25,942 nt of DNA, from the NCBI GenBank assembly GCA_037447655.1, contig JBBHKE010001540.1:1-25942 (forward strand). The letters are read 5' to 3'. Both the position numbers and the translations under genes were made by a program. Source of the stretch: Zygnema cylindricum. Its lineage: Eukaryota; Streptophyta; Zygnematophyceae; Zygnematales; Zygnemataceae. Positions 1 through 10,100 of this stretch are shown here, piece after piece. How positions within the stretch are numbered: position 1 is the first letter of the stretch; every line of letters starts with the position of its first letter. The notes below the pieces were generated by a model. That model had not been told where the DNA came from, made no database searches, and saw nothing but the letters and a program-made list of their open reading frames with translations.

Positions 1-350
1 AGGAGCGTGATTATGCCCACCGGGACCCTATGGATGACTTTATTCTGATGGCGGTCGAGATCTTTGGTTGTTTGGGTGTTGCACTGGACGAGTTTCTCCG
101 TACTTGTGCTCGACGTGCTTTCGAGCGCTGAGGACTTGGGAGCCCTCCTCCTTCGTTCCTTACTTCTTTTTATCGTCAACGCTTATTGGTGGCTTTACAG
201 CGAGTGCAACTTCTATTATCCTCCGATCGGCTGTTGGGGTTATGGATCGTCGCCGTGTTCCGGAACTCCCTCAACGTGTTCCCCCAGGCTGGGGGGACTT
301 ACGGGGTTGCTTTTCGTAGATATTTAATTGATTTGGGGTTGGGGTTGTAG
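1..350 (+). pseudogene. Decayed mobile-element-like coding fragment cut by the window edge
   Basis: Frame 3 is open from base 3 to a TGA at 129-131 and then, in the same frame, from 132 to a TAG at 348-350. Before the stop it reads a stretch containing MAVEIFGCLGVALDEFLRTC; after it, a basic/hydrophobic stretch containing FLTSFYRQRLLVALQRVQLL. The composition is coding-like and continuity across a single stop suggests a broken gene. I recall similar segments in repetitive, transposon-associated proteins of plants and algae, but no catalytic motif is visible, so the assignment rests on resemblance only. It starts upstream of the window. Confidence 0.35.
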
Positions 351-1489
351 TTTTGGTTTTGTGAGTTGCTATGCTTTTCATTTTGAGTTTGGGTGCTTTT
401 ATTTTCCTTGTTGATTGTTTCCTTTTTTTTGTGTTCCCATTGCTCTATTTGTTTTTTATTGTAGTTTTTCAGTTTTGGCCATGCCAACCATTTTGTACCC
501 CCGAACTTAGATGGGTTACAATCGTGCTATTTAATTTATCCAGCCATTTCTTTTCATCTCAAGATAGGCTCCAAATTGTCCCAACTTTCCGTTGCTTTTG
601 TTGCACATCCTGGATGAACTCTTTATTTCTGGATAACTTTTCAAGCATAAAATAAGTAAAAGGAGTCATTTGTAAGTGAAATATTGTTCTACTTCTGAAC
701 CTTGTCATGACTCGTGGTAAAATTTCATAAATTACAAAGGAAATAATGTCTCTTATGACCTAGAGAAATATCATTCGTTATTTTCATGATGCTCATCATT
801 TTCCTTAAAGAGCTCATATATATATACAAGCAAAAAAGTGAGAAAGGAATATTGATAAAATGACATTACACAGCATTATGTACTTCACGATTCAATTATC
901 ATTAACAAAAAAGACAAATTAAGGCGTCATCACCGATTCCAATAGTCGTCGTATTGACGTCAAATCATAACCGACAACATTAGTTTTTTCTTGCTTGAAA
1001 AAGAGAAAAAAAAAACTAAAGCAGTCTCCTCGAAAAAACGAAAAAAACAAAAAAAGATCTCTCAAAAACAACGAACTGTACAAACCATCCACTAAAAACT
1101 AATCCTTTCCACTGATGCCAATATCCCCCAAACTTCCATAAAATCCAAAAATACTCAACACTCCAAACCTCCCAAAACTCTACAAACCCTCTTTTACCAA
1201 TTGGAGAAATCACCGAATCCGCCCGACGAAATGTTTTCCTTTTTCCGTTTAATCGGTTGTCCATTCTCATTTTTGTCCTCTTGTGGCAACTCTTGACTCT
1301 TTGCGGGTCGTTTCATATACTTTCCTATCCCTTCTTTTTGTGCCACAAGTCCTAAATTTTGTCCCGGATTGCTATACCACGAGCCTTTCAATTCCTACAC
1401 AAAAAAAAAAAAGTTTTGGGAATATATATAAATTTACGCATAATTTTAAATTTCCAAAAACAGCCCACCCATATTGTGTCCATAATATA

Positions 1490-1740
1490 CCCCACCGTAA
1501 GTCATAATGTATTCTATGTATGAGTTTAATTTGGCTATAATAGACTATATGAATATAGTCTAATATAGTATATCTATAATATGAGCAAAATATATACCCA
1601 TAATACACCCAAAGTATATCCATAATGTATGCATAATATAAGCCACTATATATCCATAATACAACCATAATATACTTATAATTTATCCATAATATAACCA
1701 TAATAGACATATAAATTATTCATAATATATCCATACTAAA
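1490..1740. repeat. Degenerate short-period minisatellite (CCATAATATA-like)
   Basis: Irregular repetitions of a roughly 10-13 base unit around CCATAATATA, with variants such as CCATAATGTA and CCATAATACA, run for about 250 bases. Copies are diverged and not in strict register. The open frames here are artefacts of the periodicity. Confidence 0.75.
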
Positions 1741-1912
1741 ACAATACTAAAGCCATATTGTGTTTAAAATAATTCCATATAAACCGAAAAATAAAGCCCT
1801 TTATAACATCCATATACACCCAAAAAGAAAAGAAAAGAAAAAAAAAACAGTACAACTCATACACTCGTGTGAAACCCATGACAACATGCCCAACAAAAAC
1901 AAAAAAAAAAAC

Positions 1913-2057
1913 AAGAAAAAAGAAAAGGAGGAAAGAAAGGAAGAAAGGAAGGAAGGAGGGAAGAAGGAAAGGGAGGAAAGAGAGGGAGGGGGAAAGGAGA
2001 GAGAGGGAGGAAGGGAGGGGCGAAGGAGGGAGGGAGGTAAGGAGAGAGGGAAGGAAG
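1913..2057 (+). repeat. Polypurine tract (A/G-only, G-rich toward the right)
   Basis: Bases 1913-2020 are uninterrupted purines on the plus strand. After one C at 2021 and one T at 2038 the tract continues to about 2057. It grades from A-rich to GGGAGG-rich runs. Such tracts can adopt triplex or G-quadruplex structures. The long ORFs on both strands here are compositional. Confidence 0.85.
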
Positions 2058-2139
2058 TGTGAAGACACCACACAGTACCTCAAAAAACCACAAAAAAATC
2101 CGTCAACTCGCAACCCACACCCCAAAAAATGATAATAAG

Positions 2140-2230
2140 AAACCAATAGTAATAGTAATAACAATAATAAAATATCAGTCATAGTAATAATAAAAATAAG
2201 AAAATATTAGTAATAATAATAATAATTTAT
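2140..2230. repeat. AAT/ATA-type microsatellite cluster
   Basis: Imperfect trinucleotide runs (AATAGT, AATAAT, ATAATA) occur repeatedly over about 90 bases. Confidence 0.7.
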
Positions 2231-2392
2231 GTTTACCTTCTCAGCCTCCTCTTCCGGATTTATTTCGTCTTTTTTCCGTTGGGCTTCTTCTTCCTCGTCC
2301 GGTTCCAAATAGGGGTTAACAAAAACCGATATTTTTAAAATCTTTATCTCCTCCTAAATTAAAAAAAAAAAAAAAAAGGAAACAGGGACGGT

Positions 2393-2431
2393 CGAAAGTT
2401 TTAGATCCGGAGGTACATAGTAGCGGGAAGT
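2393..2431. repeat. 39-bp direct repeat, copy 1
   Basis: The 39-base segment starting CGAAAGTTTTAGATCCGG is repeated without a mismatch at 2460-2498, 28 bases further on. It lies just after a poly(A) run (about 2359-2377). Confidence 0.9.
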
Positions 2432-2459
2432 AGGAAATGGCGTGTAGTGGGGAAGAAGA

Positions 2460-2498
2460 CGAAAGTTTTAGATCCGGAGGTACATAGTAGCGGGAAGT
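2460..2498. repeat. 39-bp direct repeat, copy 2
   Basis: Identical second copy of the segment at 2393-2431. It is followed after about 10 bases by a long TA microsatellite. Confidence 0.9.
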
Positions 2499-2507
2499 GC
2501 GAAAATG

Positions 2508-2509
<2 letters not shown>

Positions 2510-2548
<39 letters not shown>

Positions 2549-2562
2549 TATATATATATATA
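2510..2562. repeat. TA dinucleotide microsatellite
   Basis: Almost pure alternating TA over about 53 bases with a single interruption (TAATTA). Confidence 0.95.
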
Positions 2563-2592
2563 GACACAAAAAAGATAGACCTTTTTATTATT

Positions 2593-2596
<4 letters not shown>

Positions 2597-2627
<31 letters not shown>
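2597..2627. repeat. AT dinucleotide microsatellite
   Basis: Alternating AT over about 30 bases. The flanks TTATTAACAATATAT appear on both sides (around 2586 and 2626), so the array sits between short direct repeats. Confidence 0.9.
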
Positions 2628-2630
<3 letters not shown>

Positions 2631-3323
2631 AACAATATATATTCTTTAAATTGCATGTGCAATGTGTGAACATATATCCTTTTTGTTGATGCTTGCCCAA
2701 AATGACCTGTACTGTTTCTTCCACGGAAACGTACCTCATATAAAACAAATGCGATACAAAACAGTTCGACATGTAATGTATCGCTTAGAATGAAGACAAA
2801 CTTCCTCGCACTCGTATACAAGATGTGTCATGCCTTCATATGACATAATATGCAACAAGTTGTAAATGTTGATTCATGGAAAAAATGGCATATTTAGATT
2901 GCCTTATGGCATTTGAGTTTCTCTGTTTATGTACATTATCTTGTACATCTGTTTAATTGAACATTTGCATACATTCATGCTGTTCAGAGGAAGGAAAGTG
3001 AGTTAACCATGTGGAGAGCATTTCTAAACTACATGACCTAGCTTCTCAATTTATTGGCAACTAATAATTATCCATCTTGGACAGGAAAGCTTCAACAAGG
3101 GATCCATTTGTTAAAATCTGCCTAAGATCTAAGCATAAGCGCATCTAGTCATATGTTGCTCAAATCTCATTGATCTTCGAGCTCGTCAATTTCTCGGCAG
3201 CTGACTACATCTTGGATAGGACACGGTGTCCCAATTTCCAATCTAAATGTATCTGTCTACAATCTATGTAACGAAAGGGGCACCTACTCATCTTGCCCAG
3301 GCAACTCAAAATTAACCACAGGC

Positions 3324-4168
3324 TTATTTGCCAGCATTGCTATCTACCAAGGTCAGACACCGGTCGACGACACTCCCATCGATAAGGTTGAAGTTCCAAC
3401 ACTTAATTAAAAAACAATGGAAACTCCTGCATCAGAAAGCACCAGAATACTTGTTGGTCGAGGATTGAGCTCAAAGATAACTGTGAAATACAACAGACTT
3501 GCCGTAGTTCAACGTTTTTTCACTCCCAAAAAAGGAAAAGCAAAAAAAAATGTCCTACCTGCGTAGAGCTGTCGACTGCCCCAGTTTGTCACCATACATC
3601 CTTGCAAATGTGACACATGCCCACGGCATGTGACTGTCGGCAATGACTCTGGTCCATCCTCAGCCCACATCCCACACCCAAAAAGTTTCCACTGGCAAAA
3701 ATGAGTACCACAACTTGTCTTCGTCACTCTAATCCTAATTCTTTGTGTGCAGATGAAGCTGAAAAGTAACGAGTTTTAAAAATTGCACCTTTGTTTTCTA
3801 ACAAAGGAATTCCACCAATGCATTAGTGACTTCTCCTCCTGCGAGACATCCAAAAACTCCTCCAACAGCTGCAAATACCAATACCAGATCAGAATCGTAA
3901 GAAAGCTCCACATCCAATCGCTTCAGACAATGGTAAACTTAGATGAACATAATGACAACAAACCATAACAATGACAACCCAGTCAGGTACTTATTACAGG
4001 AGCCACAATGTTCCAAACTGGTGATTGGTATAATTCAGGTAAAATTCAGAGTGGTGCGTTGGTGTAGCAAAGGCAACTTTGTACCCGTTTGTCCTCCAAA
4101 TCAGCAAGGTATTGATCGTCATCGTCTTCACTGTCATGATCGGAGAGTAGATCCTGCATAGGCATGGC
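3324..4168 (-). other. VEFS-box exons of the Su(z)12-like gene
   Basis: Four exons encode the C-terminal VEFS box, which in this family contacts the catalytic E(z)-type subunit. Exon 4168-4085 carries [20 protein letters not shown], the acidic lead-in. Exon 3868-3789 has [20 protein letters not shown], exon 3648-3559 has [20 protein letters not shown], and exon 3426-3324 has [17 protein letters not shown] and the stop. The W-N-x-F-V-R-K-Q core and the P-W-A-C segment are intact. The last exon's pattern (F..FL...WNFNLI) also resembles the animal SUZ12 C-terminus. Confidence 0.95.
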
Positions 4169-7100
4169 CTGTTGGTAAAGACCCGCCAAGCCCGACAACT
4201 CCAGTCAGTCATCTCCACTTTCATAACCTCTGCACGACCGTGCAAATACATCCGCTTTCAACAACAGATAAAGCTGATGCTGAGCTCTGATCTCGCAATA
4301 GCTGATGACGACGTTTAAAAGAACAAGCGCAGACTAAAAGACCGAGCAAGAGAACAACCCACCTGCGCCGTTTGTGAGTGGAAAAAGGGCCGTTGATATA
4401 CTGCCGTAGAGACGTTTCTGTTGCCCTCGAACACGAAATGGGTAAAATATTTCCGGTTAGATTACCAGTACAACACAGCAAAGCATGAAATCAGGCAAAG
4501 CAAAAAACCTATTTTCTCTATATGTCTCTTCGCATACACAACCCTCCAATACCTTGGTTTATACACAATTCAGGAAGGCAACACGAGGGTTTGAAAAATA
4601 TAACCCCAACAATGGCCTACCTTTGCGACCCAGAATTTGACTTGGCTTGTACAAGTTGAGCGTCTGTGACAGGCTCGAGCCCTACCTCACTCCCTTGACT
4701 AATCACCTTTATGACAGTTGACCTTCTGTCTACTTGAGCTTCTCCAACGGCCCCAACAGCCACTTTCATCTTTTCTGTTTGGTTGGGAGCCTCTCCTAGT
4801 CCCACATTTTCAGATGGCTCCTCTGGTCTATTTACAATGGTTTCAGGTCGACTGAGTTCTTCGGTGACTGACTCCTCTGCGATAGGAGGTGGCGGTTGTG
4901 ATACATCTTCCCTTATCCCCTCCTTCTGTGTCAGTTGGTCAGAGAGTTCATGTGCCACCTTTTTGGGGGAATCACTGCAACTTTGCACCTTCTTTTTTCG
5001 TTTCCGACCGCTGCTGCAGGAAACAGAAGAAAAAAACAGCCAAAATAGTTTTTTCATCAAAACATGGAATACGGGACACGAGCTCTTCAAGCAACATACG
5101 AGTTTTCAGAATGGGCACAAAAGCATAAACACAAAATGAGGCCAGTGGTCAAACGATTGAAATTTTTGTATGTATACACTGACACGAAGTACTGGACATG
5201 GTAGCACTGCTCAGGCTGACAAGTTCAACATCTGCACAAAATACACATTACACAGGACAAGGAAATAGCCGGGAAATTCACTTATACCACACACAAGCTA
5301 AATTCTACTCGAATGCACAAGGAAAAACAATGATACCATTCAGAAGTGTGCAAGCCAGAATTATAGGAAAGTGAACAAGTGAGCAAAAAGATGTGAGATT
5401 CTATTCATATTTTAAAGGATACCTACAGCAATTGAAAACAAAAAGAATCGAGTAATAGACAGGCACTTAACCACATTGAAATCAGGCAATAAGTAAACAC
5501 AGAGTCATCAGATCACATTCAGTTCAGGTCGATTTGGTTTTCAAAAATCCAACTGAGCCGAGGGCAATTGGTTTAGCTTAAAAGCACCGAGAAGAAGACA
5601 TTGTTAATGGGACGCCTAATGGAACCAGACCAGCTTCAAACCACGTTGTGGGTCGTTACTAGAGTTAAGAAATAAATAGTATAAAGACTGCTTTGGAGTT
5701 ATTGACTCTGACTTCCAATTCAAATGCCATGAACAATTGTAAACCGCAAAAAGAATCAGAGTTAAGAAATGAACACTTAGTATAACTAACACTAATTTGT
5801 GTGCACAGGGAAAATAAAACCAGGACCAAACAAACATTATTTACGCTAACAGCCATGACGGCTTACTCAACATTTTATTTAAACCCATCCTGACGTTGTA
5901 TGAGGTCACAAAGAGCCCCAAGTCTGCAAGGAGGGTGCCTTGTCACGACGAGCCAGACTAAGGGTCAAGTTCCATTGGTTGAAAAGTGGGGTAGTTTACA
6001 GAAATCCGCGCCTATTGTATCAGACTGTACCGCTTATTTTGTTTTTATACGCGAAACAACATTACAGAGAATCTTGCCAATACTCTCCGAAGGTCTGGGA
6101 GCTAACACTGACCGTCGGATATTCATTCGCGAGGCGTTCGCTTCATTTTTCACTGTAGGAGGTGGGTTGACAGCTACAGGTGGGCTGACAGCTACAGAAA
6201 AAAATGAATCACGACACGCTGGACGATTAAGCTACGTGTCACGATGGACAACCAACAAAAATTCACAAGATTTGCACATGATATGTACCTTTCAAAATGC
6301 AACTGAAAATAAAAAAAGAAATCTTGAAATGGTCCTTCGTCGCGCTTTCGTCACACTATTTCCGGCAAAGGATTTTCGTCATGTTCGAAAACAGGAACTC
6401 TAAAAAATGAGCTGGCGTAGAAGACTGGCGTTTGCAAAAAGTACAAACGTTCTGTCGTATTATGACTTGGTACGCAGGTACATGGTACGCAAGTGAAGGT
6501 TTGAAGTGAAATTTGTCAATGTGAAAAATTATCAGATCGTAGCTTACATGGTGCCACTCAATGTATAACATGTGGTTTACAGACTCTTCGTGATGGAACA
6601 TCGACTCAATCAACCCGGCCCGTAGAGTTGGCCATACGATTACAGAAACGACTGATGGAACTTGACCCTAAGACAGAAAGTTCTTGGCTTATCTCTTGGC
6701 CAGAAGTCCTTACGTCCTGTGCCTTCCCAATCACGGTTTCTTAACGCAAAAAATGACCAAGCCAGTGACTCAATTTCTACAATACCGAGCAGAGTGAAAT
6801 AATGCATAAGTTTTTCAAATCACACTTTGGAGTATACATTTTTATGGTGAGCATTGGTTTGAATAGATCATCGCACCATACAATATTTTCAGTCGACCAT
6901 TGCATTTATTAAAGACAAAAACTACAATATTTTTAGTCAACTATTGCATTTATTAAAGACAAAAACTCTGAATCTCATTTCACTGCATGACTCAACATGC
7001 CACATGGCATGAAGAACTGCCATGTGACTTCGATAGGCAGCTGTTGAACAATAAATAGAGGTAAAACTTGCACAGTAATTTGGGCATATGACCAGAATTG

Positions 7101-10100
7101 TGCAGATAGCCAGTGTTAACACCAAATCGTAACTTGACAACATCAGAGTGCCGTTTTCAGGAAATGCAGGAGCAAATGAGTGGCTTACAAATAGTAAAAA
7201 GGATGTTCCTCAGAATCTCTCACCAAGTGAGCATTCCTTTCCTCTTCCTGCACCAAAACAGCTCCAGCTATTGAGGTACTGCTTACGCCCCCAGATGAGC
7301 AAGGAAAGTGGACGTGTCGTGACGTCCATAAACAACAAAAAGACAAAATTTGCTTGACGAAGAACACAAGTACCGGTATGGAACCTACGCGGTTTACAGA
7401 TAATCCCACATTGATTGCAGGTCTAATACCACGATAAAACAATTCAGTTTCCAAAAAGACTTGACCACCACCGATAGAGATCACATTAGCTGGAATATAA
7501 GCAGAGACATCTGCCTCAAAAAAATGAAAGAATGATACAAGCTGACAGGTGGCTTAAGTTTGACGACTTTAATAGAAATCCGAGTCACATCAAAAATTCA
7601 TTTGTAACCTTTAAAAAAAAGCCCCTGCTACGCCCAGGCCTTTACTTCCTGTCAAGAACATATTTATAGCACTACTCACCAGTTGTGCGTCCGCTATGGA
7701 AACTTCAACAAGATTTATGGCTCCATCTGCCTGCCCCCACCCCAATTTCCTCCCTGCATATATCATATTGCTGAACGGGATAAAAAAAAACCGCATCTCA
7801 CATTTGTTTCACTAGCCAGACAAACAACAAAAACAGCTGTAAGCCGGTCAACAACTTCATCCAGCTGCAAATTACTAAGTATAGCTTCCAGCAATAAAAT
7901 AACTGTCTACCAGTAGAGAAGTTCTAAAATCACAAACAATCATTACAGAAGAACCTTTAGAAAAGTTTAACGTGATAAAACCGCACAAGACAAAACAGAA
8001 GAATAGACTGTAATATTCTAACGCGTTCAAAAACTCAGTAAATTTATTTGCTTGACTGATTTGCCAAAGAGAAATGCTTCTCAATTGACTCTTGGTTCTT
8101 GAACCTTTTAAAGTTTTTTTTTTTTTTTGGAGTATCTATTTAGTCAAACTGGAGGAAACAGTGATAGCTGCAAGAGTGAATGACGTCAAGAGGGTGATGC
8201 AACAATAAAATAAGAGGTGAGGTGAATTTGTTTCACATGCTTCCTTCCTACATGTCTTCTTCAGAATTAAAATTCAAGAGAAAGTAGCCCCTTTTTCACT
8301 TGTTAAATAGACAAACAGAAAGACTAACATCAAAAACAAACTCATGTCAAAAATATTTACTAAAAAACAATTTTATTACATAAAACTAATATATGAGGTA
8401 ATGTTATAATACTAACATGTTACCTACAATCATAGATAAAACATATGACCATCTAAGAAGGTGATCTGGTCAACCACCTTCTCTACCCCTTTAAAAAAAC
8501 AGAAAAAAAAGAGAAAACATTAATCAAAATTCATCAAAAAAATTCTGCATGGCTCGAAGAAAGAAAAGTACAGCAGACATCAACAGATAAAGAGAAAAGA
8601 ACTCACGTGAAAAACATATTTGAACTCCACGTGGCAAGCCCGCAAATGTAGTTCCAGGCCCTAAAACCCCAATGTGGATTCAAAACTCAATATAATCTGC
8701 TCTCTGCCTCAATATGAAGGCTTGAAGCACAAAATGCGCTTCACAGTCTAGAAAAACTCCCATCCATTGCATTAACCATAATGCCTGGCATTAAGCGTTC
8801 CTTAAAGGGCTTAGCATTTCACATATATACCTTGAATGATCCACACTTTAGAAGGCAAAAGGGGCACATGCTGTTCTCCACTCCTGCCACCGTCCACACG
8901 AAAATTCCCCTCTAACTCAGCTTTGCTTACGTTCTTCTTACTTATTGAGATAGAGTGACCGATCCCAAACGAGGGAGGCAAATGAAAAGAAAAGGTTTGA
9001 AGCAGGTAAAACATCAGCTATAAGCATACCTTCCATGATTCTGTTGTCCCTGCCATTGAAGTTGTAATGGAACACCGCCCGTCCTCTCGGTGGCCTATCC
9101 ACCAACAGTCCCAGAATGTAACTTATTACTCGTTTCTCAACGTCAACTATTGCATTTAGCGTTTACTCAGAAAATTTGTAGAAAATGGAAGACCGACCAT
9201 ACCTCCACACTCTGGGAGCTTGAGGTCCCGCAACTGAAGGGGCCACATGCGACACGGTCACCTTCATTTCAAGGCTGACTCCAGCCTGCCAGCACCAGAG
9301 CCTGGCTCCATGAGCCTCTGTGAATCAGGTGGACCTAAAACCTGTTTGTAGCTGCCAGTCGCTATTAGAATTGATCATTCTGATCTGAGTGTTTTTTTTA
9401 GAAGACTATTCAAAATAAGTGGTCCATAGGTGGAGAAACATAATCTGGTGTAGTTAATTCTAATAAAGTGTTAATGCTAACAATACACTAACTCTAATAG
9501 CGATGAGAGGTGTACTTGAGCTAAGAAAATCAGCCAACAAAGAATGCTCACCCGGTCAGAGCTGTTCCCATGCTGGTCAAACCACAGGTCTGCAGGATTG
9601 CTTGATGCCTCAGAGTTCTGTACATAGACTATTAATAACAGTCAGAAACAGCAATAATATAAGCGATACATACACCAGCTTTGCAGCAGCATTTTGCAGG
9701 CGAGGATAAACAAGAGACATGAGATGGAATGCTTCAGATAAAAAAAAGAGACATGATGCCCACAGAATTGCAGTTACCGGCTGTAGTTTTCCCGGCTCTA
9801 GTAACAGTTTGAGCTTTGCATGTGCTGGAGGAGGCATCGTCGTAAAGAAAAAGCTCAAAGGAAGGCATTGCCCAACAACTTGAACTCCAGATTCTGGTAC
9901 CTGAAGCCCTGCGTGAACCAAGCCAGACTCTGAGAAGACTTAGTAACAGGAAGACCAATGGTCCAGGGTTCGGCTCTGTTGAGAGAACTGAAAAAAAGAG
10001 GATGCAAGAAGAATAAATATGCCAAAAACGTACCCGTAGCAGTTATAGGCAATGAAGGCGCTTTTGTCAGAGGATCAGCTGAAACACCCAGAGTGACCCC

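Larger units (their letters stand above)
351..3323. other. Gene-poor, repeat-rich stretch 3' of the Su(z)12-like gene
   Basis: No exon could be supported here. The stretch is AT-rich (301-1460 is T-rich then A-rich with homopolymer runs) and holds the simple repeats listed separately. Open frames in it come from low-complexity runs. The rightmost part, just below 3324, should contain the 3' UTR of the minus-strand Su(z)12-like gene. Confidence 0.6.

Noticed and set aside
1736-2182. Long ORFs on both strands over the purine tract (up to 148 codons)
   Set aside because: They are translations of A/G or C/T simple sequence (Lys/Glu/Arg or Ser/Leu/Phe runs) and present on both strands at once, so compositional.
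5900-6403. Plus-strand 167-codon ORF
   Set aside because: It lies within a well-supported minus-strand intron, has no recognisable domain, and includes a short tandem repeat; probably chance.
7380-7514. A functional nuclear ATP synthase alpha gene
   Set aside because: Only 45 codons are homologous; no neighbouring exons for the nucleotide-binding P-loop or the C-terminal domain were found on either side.
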